In this document: one piece after another, positions 7,719-16,271 of the stretch
Position numbering within the stretch: position 1 is the stretch's first letter
Layout of the letters: each line of letters starts with the position of its first letter
Source: UBA1366 sp047602575
Lineage (GTDB): Bacteria > Bacillota > Clostridia > Oscillospirales > Ruminococcaceae
Assembly: GCA_047602575.1 (NCBI GenBank)
Contig: JASGGY010000005.1
Location: 138,720 to 202,719, forward strand
Length of the DNA: 64,000 nucleotides
Direction of reading: 5' to 3'
Position numbers and translations under genes: made by a program
Notes under the pieces: generated by a model
Database searches by the model: none
Seen by the model: the letters and a program-made list of their open reading frames with translations, nothing else
What the model was told of the DNA's origin: nothing

Positions 7719-9065
7719 TCATTCGGTTGCGCATTTTCCCAGCCATTTTTTCTGCTTATACCGCAGCATACTCATGCCCGCGGTCAGAACCCACGTGATG
7801 CAGGTCGTCGTCCATACCGTCCAGAAGCCGAACGCGGGAATATGCACAAGCAGCAGCGAGAACCCGACTCTGCCGACGACCTCGACAAAGCCGTTGATCA
7901 GCGCGTAGCTTGTGTCACCCGCGCCGTTGAGAAAGCCGCGTGTTGTGTGAATTGCGCCGAGGAATAAATAGAAGCAAGCCGTCATGCGCAGCGCGCCCGC
8001 GCCGATCCGGATTACATCGGGGTCCGACACGAAGATACCCACGAGGTGGTTTGCCAGAAGCAGGAACACCGTCATCACCGTCACCGCGATGCCGGCTGAA
8101 ATGGCAAAGCCTGCGTGAAAGCCCTTGACGGCGCGCTTAACTTCCCTCGCGCCGATGTTCTGCGCGACAAACGCCGAAATCGCCGCGTTGAGGGACGCAA
8201 ATGGCTGCTGCACAAATTGCTCGATGCGCATCGACACCGTATAAGCTGCCATCACCGTTTCGCCGAAGCCGTTTGTCACGCGCTGCAGCATGACCATCGA
8301 AACCGCAATCAGCGCGTTTTGCGCGGCGATCGGTAAGCCCATTTTCATACAGCGCAGCGCGTAGGGCTTTTCGATTTTCAGATGGGCGGCGGTGAGCTTG
8401 AAATGCGGGTTTTTGGTGAACGCGTAAATAATACTTGCCGCGGCGGAAACGGTCTGCGAAAGCACCGTTCCCCATGCCGCGCCCGCCACACTGAAGTCGA
8501 GCACAATCACAAACAGCAGCTCGAGAATGACATTGAGCACGCTCGCGAGCATCAGGAAAAACAGCGGCGTTTTCGCGTCGCCGAACGCGCGCATTGCCGA
8601 CGCGATCCAGTTGTAAGCCGCCACGGCAATCGTGCCGCCGCAGGTGATGTGCATGAATTGCGCGGAAGACTCGATCAGCGCATCGGGCGTTCTGAGCGCT
8701 TGCAGAATCGGGTGAGTGAAAAAGACGGACAGCAGGCTGATCAATATGCCGAAAACGCCCGTGACAAAGGCGGAGTTGACAATCGCGGCTTTGTACCCCG
8801 CTTCGTTTCCCGCGCCGAAAAACTGGGCAATCAGCACCCCTGCGCCGATTGACAAGCCAAGGCACAGCGCATAGAACAGATACGTGACCGACCCCGTCGC
8901 CCCGATCGCGGCAATCGCATCCGCGCCGAGGTGCTTTCCGACGACAATGGAGTCCACCACGTTATAAAGCTGCTGAAACACATTGCCGACAAGCAGGGGC
9001 AGTGAGAACCGGACGATGTGTCCGATTTCACTGCCCTGTGTCATATTTCTGGAGAACAAACGCAT
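7719..9065 (-). CDS. MATE family efflux transporter
   Basis: A 448-aa polytopic protein with about twelve hydrophobic segments and typical MATE features. These are the N-terminal RFSLPLLVGNVFQQLYNVVD, the GAGVLIAQFFGAG turn, and an internal repeat with FVAQNIGA and GFLNGAGDTSYA. Such proteins export cationic drugs or metabolites using Na+ or H+ gradients. Its ATG follows the GH59 stop codon by 2 bp. Ribosome loading must use the purine-rich AAGAAGAAGAAATAATC that encodes the GH59 lysine tail, since no classical Shine-Dalgarno exists. The tight coupling suggests the exporter serves the glycosidase locus, for example by disposing of a released aglycone. That is inference. Confidence 0.92.
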   Translation of the reverse strand: MRLFSRNMTQGSEIGHIVRFSLPLLVGNVFQQLYNVVDSIVVGKHLGADAIAAIGATGSVTYLFYALCLGLSIGAGVLIAQFFGAGNEAGYKAAIVNSAFVTGVFGILISLLSVFFTHPILQALRTPDALIESSAQFMHITCGGTIAVAAYNWIASAMRAFGDAKTPLFFLMLASVLNVILELLFVIVLDFSVAGAAWGTVLSQTVSAAASIIYAFTKNPHFKLTAAHLKIEKPYALRCMKMGLPIAAQNALIAVSMVMLQRVTNGFGETVMAAYTVSMRIEQFVQQPFASLNAAISAFVAQNIGAREVKRAVKGFHAGFAISAGIAVTVMTVFLLLANHLVGIFVSDPDVIRIGAGALRMTACFYLFLGAIHTTRGFLNGAGDTSYALINGFVEVVGRVGFSLLLVHIPAFGFWTVWTTTCITWVLTAGMSMLRYKQKKWLGKCATE

Positions 9066-9067
9066 GA

Positions 9068-11728
9068 TTATTTCTTCTTCTTTTTTCGTAATATCGTTGT
9101 GACAACCGCCGCAGCGGCAAGAACGCCGATGCCGCCGAGGATGTACGGAAGCGCTCTGCGCGCGGGCTGTTCGGTTTCGTCGGTTTTATCGGACTCGTCG
9201 CCGGTTGCTGCCGCCATGGCGGTGGTTTTGATGCTGCCGCCCATGACCTGAACGCTGTCGATGCGCAGGGTTCCGCTTAAAACGGTCAGCTCCGCCGTAT
9301 GCGCGCCGTTTGCCAGCCCCAAAGCCGAATAGGTCGTCTGCCGCGCGCCCCCGACGGGAACGGCATAGGAACTCGAAACGACTTCGCCGTCAATTTTCAC
9401 CGAAATCGTACAGTCCGATTTGTCCATCGCGCCGGTTGCCAGAAAGCCCGTACCGTTGAACTGAACCGTAACCGCAGCGCCCGCGCCCGCCTCCGAGATT
9501 GTGCGCTTGTAGTTTGCAAAGCCGCTCATGGTCGTGTGCGTCCAATCGCCGGTGTAGCTGACGAGCGCGTCGGTGTTGTCATAGCGCGTGATATAGGCTT
9601 CCGCGCCGGCGACCGCTTCGGCTCTGAAGTTGTCAAAGCAGTTTTGGTTATAAGAGCTGTAAAGCGCCGCTCTGCCCGCGCCGAGCAGTGCGCCCGTTTC
9701 GGTAAAGCTTTGCACCAGCGTACCGTTGATATAGGCATTGATTAAGTTGCCGTTTGCTTCAATTTTTAAGTTCGTCCATGCCGTGCTGTCGAACTTCTCA
9801 AGCTTGCCCTCGCATTGCGCCGTCCGGTTTTTCATCAGCTTCCACGAGCCGTCGGCGAACATCTTCAGCCAGTAGCCGCTTGTGCCCTCGCAGCCTAAGC
9901 TGTAGCGCAGCCCGACACCGGTGTAATTGTCCTGCGGCTTATCGCTCTGCGCAAAGGTCACATCCGCCGACACGCTGTAATTGAGCCAGCGGTCGTCGCC
10001 GAAATTCGTCGTCGGATTCGGGGTTGCGCCCCATTCGTTCGCTTTGGTTTCGGGCGTGATTTTCTGCATGAGAACATTGTTGCCGTCGCGGTTGACAACC
10101 TCGAACGCGCCGCCCTCGTCGGTGGTGTAGCGCGGTGCGCTGCCCCTTGACGCGAGATAATTTTGCGCATAGCCCGCGTATTCATAATCGTCGGCATAGG
10201 GAAGGGCGAGAATTTTACTTTCGCCGGAAGCCGAACCATACGCGCTGGCGTCAACCGCAACCGTCGAAACCGTCACCATGGAATAGGGCTTGACGGTCAC
10301 GTCATAGGTATAAACGCCGTTCGCTTCAACCGGTGTTATTGTGTTGATTTTCTTGAAGTAATTCGCGTCATAAGCCCCGCCGTCCGGACCGCGCGTTTCC
10401 CACACATCCACCGCCGAAGCCGCTTTGGCAAGGTTTTTCACCGTCATGTGATACGTAATCGGGTCGGCTGTGGTGTTGGTGATCACGGTGCTGTAATCGC
10501 CCGTTGCGGTGTCGGTTGCGGTTAAATAGGAATAAATGGCATCGACAATTGCGTGTCCGTCGCCGCCCGCAACACCGTCGGCAGCGCAGGCGCCGTCCAC
10601 ATACGCCCAGCCTTTTTTGATGAACTGCGAGAAATGCAGCGACATATAAAAGCCGCTGTCGAGCAGGTAATTCCCGCTCCACGGTTCGTTTGCGGTGATG
10701 AGCTGCTTCTGGCAATAGGTCACGCCGTCATAATAGGAGGACACGACGGGCTGGTATTCGTAGAGATTCATATCACCGCCGGGCACCATCGTGATGATGC
10801 GGTTGGCGATGTCGAGCAGTCCGTTGATGTCGTTTAAGCCCGAGCCGTTACCGTCGTAGCGGTAAGTCCCCTGTGCGTAGCTCATCGGGGAACAGCCCTC
10901 GCCAAACCATGCTTCCTTGCCGTATTCCTCGACAAGCTTTTTCACCTGGGGCGTTGACCAGCTGGTGTAATGGCTGCTCATCACGTCCACCGCGTCAAGC
11001 AGCTCCGGATCGGCAAGCATACGCGTTGCGATCGACCAGCCGCCGACCTCGTCGGAAGCCGCAATTTTGATTGCCGCGTAATCATAGGGCGCGCCCTGCT
11101 CGGCTTTTAAATGCGCGGAAAGATACTTGATCCACGCCGGATCGATCGCCTTTTCATTCTGCGTCGCACTGACGTACTGGAATTTCAGCCCGTAGGTTTC
11201 ATAAGCCGCGTCAAGCGTTTCTTTATACCACTGATACCGCGCGGCGTAACGGTCATCGGCTTTCGTCACCCAGAGCGGCTCGCTCCACCAGAGCATATCC
11301 AGCGTCAGGTCGGGGTTGATGGTCAGCGCGTCCGCCGCAAGCTGATAGCCCGCGCCGCGCGTCACGTCCGCTTTCTCGTCCGCGGTGCGCTTCACGGCGG
11401 GTTCTGTTCCGGATGAGGAGTTGATGTCCGAACCCATTTCAAGCTTGAGATGGGTGATGCCGATGCCCTTTTCACCGAAGATGTAATTGAGGATTTCCCA
11501 GTAAGCGTCGGGGTTTTCCGTTTTGTAGTCCAGCAGCAGCCGCGAGGAATTGTTGCCGCTGACCATGCCGGCACCGCGGTTGCGCATGTTTTCTGCTGTT
11601 TTTGCCTTTGAGCCGTCGATGACGATATCCATTGTTTTTTCCTCCGCCCCCGCGTCCATGGAAAGCGGCGCAACGGGGAGCAATGCCGCGCACAGCATGA
11701 CGCAAAGAATGTGTTTCAGCTTTTTCAT
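9068..11728 (-). CDS. Secreted, membrane-anchored glycoside hydrolase family 59 (galactocerebrosidase-like)
   Basis: An 886-aa exported protein. Residues 1-27 form a signal peptide (MKKLKHILCVMLCAALL). The GH59 catalytic domain begins at about 35, with GAGMVSGNNSSRLLLDYK and LKLEMGSD. The expected acid/base is Glu192 in ATQNEK and the nucleophile Glu277 in WFGEGCSP. Next come a laminin-G/concanavalin-like beta-sandwich (about 540-720), a galactose-binding-like module (about 730-840), a linker, a transmembrane helix (ILGGIGVLAAAAVV) and a poly-lysine tail. No LPXTG motif is present, so anchoring is by the helix. GH59 members remove beta-galactose from galactolipids or glycans. ATG 11728 is chosen because the promoter hexamers overlap any start further upstream. 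It is co-transcribed with the MATE gene; the AraC gene lies just upstream. Confidence 0.88.
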   Translation of the reverse strand: MKKLKHILCVMLCAALLPVAPLSMDAGAEEKTMDIVIDGSKAKTAENMRNRGAGMVSGNNSSRLLLDYKTENPDAYWEILNYIFGEKGIGITHLKLEMGSDINSSSGTEPAVKRTADEKADVTRGAGYQLAADALTINPDLTLDMLWWSEPLWVTKADDRYAARYQWYKETLDAAYETYGLKFQYVSATQNEKAIDPAWIKYLSAHLKAEQGAPYDYAAIKIAASDEVGGWSIATRMLADPELLDAVDVMSSHYTSWSTPQVKKLVEEYGKEAWFGEGCSPMSYAQGTYRYDGNGSGLNDINGLLDIANRIITMVPGGDMNLYEYQPVVSSYYDGVTYCQKQLITANEPWSGNYLLDSGFYMSLHFSQFIKKGWAYVDGACAADGVAGGDGHAIVDAIYSYLTATDTATGDYSTVITNTTADPITYHMTVKNLAKAASAVDVWETRGPDGGAYDANYFKKINTITPVEANGVYTYDVTVKPYSMVTVSTVAVDASAYGSASGESKILALPYADDYEYAGYAQNYLASRGSAPRYTTDEGGAFEVVNRDGNNVLMQKITPETKANEWGATPNPTTNFGDDRWLNYSVSADVTFAQSDKPQDNYTGVGLRYSLGCEGTSGYWLKMFADGSWKLMKNRTAQCEGKLEKFDSTAWTNLKIEANGNLINAYINGTLVQSFTETGALLGAGRAALYSSYNQNCFDNFRAEAVAGAEAYITRYDNTDALVSYTGDWTHTTMSGFANYKRTISEAGAGAAVTVQFNGTGFLATGAMDKSDCTISVKIDGEVVSSSYAVPVGGARQTTYSALGLANGAHTAELTVLSGTLRIDSVQVMGGSIKTTAMAAATGDESDKTDETEQPARRALPYILGGIGVLAAAAVVTTILRKKKKK

Positions 11729-11768
11729 AACAACATCTCGATTCAAATCAGATTTGTATCTCAATGCT

Positions 11769-11797
11769 ATTATCGCCGAAAAAAGTGTTTGCGTCAA
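11769..11797 (-). promoter_or_regulatory. Promoter of the GH59-MATE operon
   Basis: On the minus strand TTGACG (11792-11797) and GATAAT (11769-11774) are 17 bp apart, giving a leader of about 35 nt. Confidence 0.65.
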
Positions 11798-11832
11798 TCT
11801 GAAATTTTGATTTTATTCTAAAGATATGAAAC

Positions 11833-12654
11833 TTAAATGCTGTGCATGCTTTTGTTTTTCCGGAAAGCGGACGGCGAAATGCCCTCGTGCTTTTTGAACA
11901 CCATCCCGAAATAGGTCAGGTCGCGGTAGCCGACTTGAGCGGCGACGGCGCAAATCGGCGCGTCAGTGTTCGCCAGCGCAATTTTAGCCTGCGCAATGCG
12001 CTTGCGGGCAATGTATTCCATCGGGCGCATACCCATTCCTGCTTTGAAAATGCGGCAGAAATACTGGAGCGAAACTCCCGACAGCCGCGCTAATTGCTCT
12101 AAGGTAATGTCGGCGGCGTAATTAATGTTGATGAACGCCACCGCGTCCGTCAGGGCGCTTTCTGCGTCGCTTTGTGTGTGCGGGGAAAGGAGCAGCTTTT
12201 TCATCGCCAGAATCAACTCATACAGCAGCACCGAGCAGCGCTGCGCGCCGGTGAGCGGCGTGTTTGCGGCGGAAAAAATCGCGTCAAAGATCCATGCGAT
12301 CGGCTTCAGATCCGCATTGTCACGCGCAAGCCAGCCGGAAAATCCCATCTCCCGCATCAGCGCGGGCAGGTGTTCACCGCGAAAGACAACCCAGTGCGTC
12401 GTCCATTCGCCGTTTTCTGGAAAATATTCATGCGGCACGGCGGGCGGCATATAGAACAGCGAGCCTTCACTCTGAAGATATGAACATCCGTCAACGACAA
12501 GCTTCCCGCGTCCCGCAGTGGTGTAAAGAAACTGGTGCGATACCAGTCCGGTTTCCCGCACAACGTGATATTCCGGCGCGCTCACACCAATGCCGGTCAG
12601 ATAGAACGGGAGCGACTTTTCGTTGCCGATGACGGGGTAAATCGCTTTGAGCAT
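11833..12654 (-). CDS. AraC-family transcriptional regulator with cupin sensor
   Basis: A 273-aa regulator. The N-terminal cupin-like half (about 20-110) contains HQFLYTTAGRGKL and FYMPPAVPHEYFP, the usual sugar-sensing barrel. The C-terminal double helix-turn-helix has the signatures ITLEQLARLSGVSLQYFCRIFK and VGYRDLTYFGMVFKKHEGISPSAFR at residues 180-265. It lies directly upstream of the GH59-MATE operon on the same strand but is separated from it by that operon's own promoter. It is therefore the likely activator responding to the glycan or sugar handled by GH59. Confidence 0.9.
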   Translation of the reverse strand: MLKAIYPVIGNEKSLPFYLTGIGVSAPEYHVVRETGLVSHQFLYTTAGRGKLVVDGCSYLQSEGSLFYMPPAVPHEYFPENGEWTTHWVVFRGEHLPALMREMGFSGWLARDNADLKPIAWIFDAIFSAANTPLTGAQRCSVLLYELILAMKKLLLSPHTQSDAESALTDAVAFININYAADITLEQLARLSGVSLQYFCRIFKAGMGMRPMEYIARKRIAQAKIALANTDAPICAVAAQVGYRDLTYFGMVFKKHEGISPSAFRKNKSMHSI

Positions 12655-12702
12655 CTGCGTTCCTTTCTTTGCGCGCGGTTGAATAAGCCAACCCGATCCG
12701 CT

Positions 12703-12750
12703 CTTACTTCAGCCCGCGCATGAAATTCACGAAATGCGAGAACACAATTC
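12703..12750. repeat. 48-bp direct repeat, copy of the isomerase 3' end
   Basis: Identical over 48 bp to 13508-13555, which is the 3' end (including stop codon) of the TIM-barrel isomerase gene. With one mismatch the match extends several bases further left. The pair brackets a 757-bp mostly AT-rich segment carrying a GNAT gene. Confidence 0.9.
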
Positions 12751-12752
12751 GG

Positions 12753-13208
12753 CTATTCGCATTTCAATAATGATAAATTATAAATACAATAATCCTCTAT
12801 TCCTTCACGGTAAAAAAAACATTCTTTTGGGATTTTAACTACCTCTTTTTTAATTCCGCCGAGCTTTTCTATTATTTTAATTGAAGCTGTGTTTGATTGC
12901 GTGCAAGTCAAAAATAATTCCGGCATTTTGTGTGCTTTTGCAACTGGTAGAATCAATCTCACTGCTTCATAAGAATAATGATTTCCTCTGTATTCATCAA
13001 AAATTTCATACCCTATGTGACCATTGTAATAAGAATGGAGATTATTTCCGATGCGTATGCTGATTTTACCTACATGAACATCATCACAATTGTATATATC
13101 ATAGTAATAAAATGGAACGATTTCGTTATTGCCTTTGTTTTTCTCAATTATTTTTAATATAACTTTGTCTCCGGACAAGTAATCAAATTCATCAAAAAAC
13201 GCAAACAT
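12753..13208 (-). CDS. GNAT N-acetyltransferase, AT-rich insert
   Basis: A 151-aa Gcn5-related acetyltransferase of the RimJ/ribosomal-protein-alanine type. It has a beta-strand pair with VGKISIRIG, the acetyl-CoA-binding region near YEIFDEYRGNHYSYEAVRL (about 85-103), and the C-terminal LTCTQSNTASIKIIEKLGG, where NxxSxxxxEK is family-typical. Composition is strongly AT-rich compared with the genes on both sides. It sits inside the segment bounded by two identical 48-bp sequences, so it looks inserted. The substrate is unknown. Confidence 0.8.
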   Translation of the reverse strand: MFAFFDEFDYLSGDKVILKIIEKNKGNNEIVPFYYYDIYNCDDVHVGKISIRIGNNLHSYYNGHIGYEIFDEYRGNHYSYEAVRLILPVAKAHKMPELFLTCTQSNTASIKIIEKLGGIKKEVVKIPKECFFYREGIEDYCIYNLSLLKCE

Positions 13209-13280
13209 ATTTTTACACCTACATCATTATTATGCTATACTAAAATACTGTAGCAGAAGCACTGTTTCCAGAGAAGTTAA

Positions 13281-13507
13281 AAGTATGCATCTGCCGAGAA
13301 ATCGGGTTACGATACAGTTTCCTACAATGCCTGTGTTCACCGACCTAATTGTACGAAAAGTCATGTTTGTAAGGGCGAATGTAGTCGAAAATCCGTTAAA
13401 TATTGCAAGCTGTGCGGTCAATGCAATGATTTTTGCCTAGATTTTGAGGAGCTGACCTGCATGATTCGCTTGAAACAGGCTTACGGCATTACGCGCAGCA
13501 AGCCGCC
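13281..13507 (+). pseudogene. Cysteine-rich ORF remnant without start codon
   Basis: The frame opened at 13281 (after a TAA at 13278-13280) encodes a cysteine-rich stretch. It includes ACVHRPNCTKSHVCKGEC, KYCKLCGQCNDFC and FEELTCMIRLKQAYGI, nine cysteines within about 55 residues. There is no ATG before the cysteines. The frame runs on through the 48-bp repeat to a stop at 13599-13601, antisense to the isomerase. I do not recognise the family. It looks like the C-terminal part of a small zinc-binding protein whose 5' end was lost when the insert formed. It faces away from the GNAT gene in the same inserted segment. Confidence 0.4.
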
Positions 13508-13555
13508 CTTACTTCAGCCCGCGCATGAAATTCACGAAATGCGAGAACACAATTC
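13508..13555. repeat. 48-bp direct repeat, resident copy (isomerase 3' end)
   Basis: The second, in-gene copy of the duplication at 12703-12750. It covers the last 15 or so codons and the stop of the isomerase. Confidence 0.9.
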
Positions 13556-14309
13556 CACCGTCCTCCAGCTCCGGACACCAGCGCTTTACCCATTCCAGTG
13601 ACAACAGCCCGTCGTAACCCGCACCCGCGAGTGCGCGCACTGCTTCCCGCACGGGAACGTCGCCGTAGCCAAGCATTTTATAAACGATTTTTCCGTTTTC
13701 CACGCGGCTGTCCTTGACATGCACGTACTTCACCAGACCCGCAAGCCTGTCGCAGGTTTTCTCCGGCGATTCGTCGAAAAAGCGGAACGGGTGGTGGATG
13801 TCCCACAGCACGCCGCTGTTCGGATGGGCGGTGTCTTTCATAAACTGATTCATTCGCGCGGAATCCGCCAGCGAGCCGTTGGTTTCAATCAGTGGGCAGA
13901 CGCCGAAGCGCGCCGCTTCGTCGCAAAGCTGCGCATATGCCTCCACCGCCGCCGCGTAGTCGCTCCGCTCGGGCTGGGGCGTGCTTTCGATCATCACGCG
14001 CATCAGACTGACATCCAGCGCTTTTGCCAGCGCGAAATATTCGTTTGCTTCCGTGAAATTGCTTTCCCGCAGAACGGGCTGTCCAAGGCAGATTCCCGTT
14101 GCGAGCATGACGACCGGAACACCCATCGCGGCGATTTCCTCACGGGTTTTCACGATGTGCGCGACTTGAAACGGCTTTGCGGCGGGTGCGTAAACCTCGT
14201 TGCCGATGCCGCGGATTTCCACGCCGTCAAAGCTTAAATCCTTTGCCGCAGAAAAAATCTCACCGAGCGTCCAGTCCGGACAGCCCAGGGTTGAAAATGC
14301 TAGTTTCAT
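13509..14309 (-). CDS. Sugar phosphate isomerase/epimerase (AP endonuclease 2-like TIM barrel)
   Basis: A 266-aa xylose-isomerase-like TIM barrel: MKLAFSTLGCPDWTL, FDGVEIRGIG, metal-site-like segments PLIETNGS, LWDIHHPFRF and YVHVKDSR, and a final LSLEWVKRW. Family members isomerise or dehydrate sugars and inositols. ATG 14309 is chosen over the upstream in-frame start because AAAGGA lies at good distance before it. It follows the acyl-CoA ligase gene by 27 bp on the same strand and is probably co-transcribed. The biochemical link between them is unclear. Its 3' end is duplicated at 12703-12750. Confidence 0.83.
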   Translation of the reverse strand: MKLAFSTLGCPDWTLGEIFSAAKDLSFDGVEIRGIGNEVYAPAAKPFQVAHIVKTREEIAAMGVPVVMLATGICLGQPVLRESNFTEANEYFALAKALDVSLMRVMIESTPQPERSDYAAAVEAYAQLCDEAARFGVCPLIETNGSLADSARMNQFMKDTAHPNSGVLWDIHHPFRFFDESPEKTCDRLAGLVKYVHVKDSRVENGKIVYKMLGYGDVPVREAVRALAGAGYDGLLSLEWVKRWCPELEDGGIVFSHFVNFMRGLK

Positions 14310-14336
14310 AAACGTTCGTCCTTTCATCGTATCAGA

Positions 14337-16034
14337 TTACGCTGTGACAATATTCGCCGCGTCCTGAAGCCCCAGGAATTCCACAGCCCACTCGCGCATT
14401 TTGTATTTCATAATCTTGCCCGCGCCGTTCATCGGGAACGACTCCACAAACGCCACATAGCTCGGCACTTTGTGGAACGCCATATTTGCCGCGACAACCT
14501 TTTTCGCCTCGTCCTCTGTCCATGCAACGCCCTCTTTGAGGATGATGCAAGCCATGACTTCCTCGCCATATTTCACCGATGGAACGCCGATAACCTGAAC
14601 GTCCTTTACCTTGTCATGCACGGTGTAGAGGAATTCCTCGATTTCCTTAGGGTAAATATTTTCGCCGCCGCGGATGATCATGTCCTTGATTCTGCCGGTT
14701 ACTTTGTAATAACCGTCCTCGTCGCAGGTGCAAAGATCGCCGGAATGCACCCAGCCGTCCGCGTCGATGGTCTGGCGGGTGGCTTCTTCCATTTTATAAT
14801 AGCCCCTCATCACGTTATAACCGCGCGCGCAGAATTCGCCCGGCACATTGGTCGGGCAGATCTCGCCGGTTTCGGGGTTGATGATTTTGCATTCCACGCC
14901 CGGAAGCGCTTTGCCGACGGTGGAAACGCGGCGCTCGATGCTGTCGGTGGTGGTCGTCATGGTGCAGGCGGGGGAAAGCTCGGTCTGACCGAAGGTGATG
15001 GTGATTTCATTTGCGCCCATTTCGTCCATGACCTGCTTCATGACCTTTACCGGACAGGGCGAACCCGCCATGATGCCGGTGCGCAGGCGCGGGAATTTGT
15101 AGTTCTTGAATTCCGGATGATCAAGAATCGCGATGAACATGGTTGGCACGCCGTGGAATGCCGTGCAAAGCTCATCCTGAATCGCCTGCATACATTTTTC
15201 CGGCTGGTACGCGTCAATCGGCACCATCGACGACGCGTGGGTCAGGCAGGACATAATCGCAAGCACCAGTCCAAAGCAATGGAAAAACGGCACGGTGACG
15301 CAGAGTCGGTCGTTGTGGGTGAATTTCATGCAGTCGCCGATTGCCTTACCGTTGTTGACGATGTTGTGGTGGGTGAGCATTACGCCCTTCGGGAAGCCCG
15401 TTGTGCCGGAAGTATACTGCATATTGACGATATCGTGCGGGGTCAGCTGTGCGTAGCGCCGGTCATAAGCGGCAAAATCGGCGGGGGAATTCTTGCCGTA
15501 AAGCGACCTGAAGTGCGCGATGCCCTTGTGTTCCTCCGCTTCGGTGTGGAAGATGTATTTCAGGCAGGGCAGGCGGTTGACATTCAGCTCGCCGCCGCCG
15601 GCTGTTTCCAGCTCCGGAATCAGCTCGTTGATGATGTCGAAATAGTTGATGTGGCGCGTTCCGCCGCACATGACGAGATATTTCGTGTCTGACTGCTTGA
15701 GCAGGTATTCCAGCTCAAAGACCTTATAATTGGTGTTGACCGTGACCAGCACCGCACCGATTTTTGCCGTTGCGAACAGCGTGAGCAGCCACTCGGGAAT
15801 ATTCGTCGCCCAGATGGCGATGTGGTCGCCTTTTTTCACGCCAAGGTTCAGAAATCCGCGCGCGACTTCCTCGGCTTCTTCATTGAATTCCTTCCAAGTC
15901 CGGCAATAATCCCGGTCGGTGTACTTCACGAAGTTGTCGTCCGGATACTGCGCCGCCATCCGCGCCAGCAGATCCCCGATGGTGATTTCCATCAGCGCTT
16001 CGCTGTTTGCCGCCGTTGCTTCTACCATGCCCAT
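14337..16034 (-). CDS. AMP-dependent acyl-CoA synthetase (FadD-like)
   Basis: A 565-aa adenylate-forming enzyme with all core motifs: YTSGTTGFPKGVMLTH (P-loop), TFGQTELSP, HSGDLCTCDEDGYYKVTGRIKD, RGGENIYPKEIEEFL and the catalytic lysine region GAGKIMKYKM near the C-terminus. It activates a carboxylic acid (probably medium or long chain) to its CoA thioester in the cytosol. The frame is open to a TTG at 16064, but ATG 16034 is preferred because GAGGG lies 5 nt before it. A promoter is visible about 70 bp upstream, and the TIM-barrel isomerase follows in the same unit. Confidence 0.88.
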   Translation of the reverse strand: MGMVEATAANSEALMEITIGDLLARMAAQYPDDNFVKYTDRDYCRTWKEFNEEAEEVARGFLNLGVKKGDHIAIWATNIPEWLLTLFATAKIGAVLVTVNTNYKVFELEYLLKQSDTKYLVMCGGTRHINYFDIINELIPELETAGGGELNVNRLPCLKYIFHTEAEEHKGIAHFRSLYGKNSPADFAAYDRRYAQLTPHDIVNMQYTSGTTGFPKGVMLTHHNIVNNGKAIGDCMKFTHNDRLCVTVPFFHCFGLVLAIMSCLTHASSMVPIDAYQPEKCMQAIQDELCTAFHGVPTMFIAILDHPEFKNYKFPRLRTGIMAGSPCPVKVMKQVMDEMGANEITITFGQTELSPACTMTTTTDSIERRVSTVGKALPGVECKIINPETGEICPTNVPGEFCARGYNVMRGYYKMEEATRQTIDADGWVHSGDLCTCDEDGYYKVTGRIKDMIIRGGENIYPKEIEEFLYTVHDKVKDVQVIGVPSVKYGEEVMACIILKEGVAWTEDEAKKVVAANMAFHKVPSYVAFVESFPMNGAGKIMKYKMREWAVEFLGLQDAANIVTA

Positions 16035-16102
16035 ACATCCCTCATACCTTTCGATTTTTATCAATCCTGTTTGTAGTCCTGAAGTAATATTTTATGTGAA
16101 AA

Positions 16103-16131
16103 ATTATAACATAGCGCGGGTGAAAAAGCAA
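16103..16131 (-). promoter_or_regulatory. Promoter of the acyl-CoA ligase unit
   Basis: Minus-strand TTGCTT (16126-16131) and TATAAT (16103-16108) have a 17-bp spacer. Confidence 0.75.
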
Positions 16132-16195
16132 GCGCGAATTTACGCCACGGACGGAGGGAGAATTCTCACACAGTTTGAAAAATCTACAAAAACAA

Positions 16196-16224
16196 TTGAC
16201 AAAGAAAATACAATTTGTTATAAT
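16196..16224 (+). promoter_or_regulatory. Consensus sigma-A promoter of the BspA-like gene
   Basis: Perfect TTGACA (16196-16201) and TATAAT (16219-16224) are 17 bp apart, about 48 bp before the start codon. Confidence 0.9.
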
Positions 16225-16271
16225 GTATTTAGGAAAACCAGTATTCGGATGAAAACGAACAACATGGGAGA

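Noticed and set aside
9068..9160. Sortase anchoring of the GH59 protein
   Set aside because: A hydrophobic helix and positive tail are present but no LPXTG-like motif precedes them.
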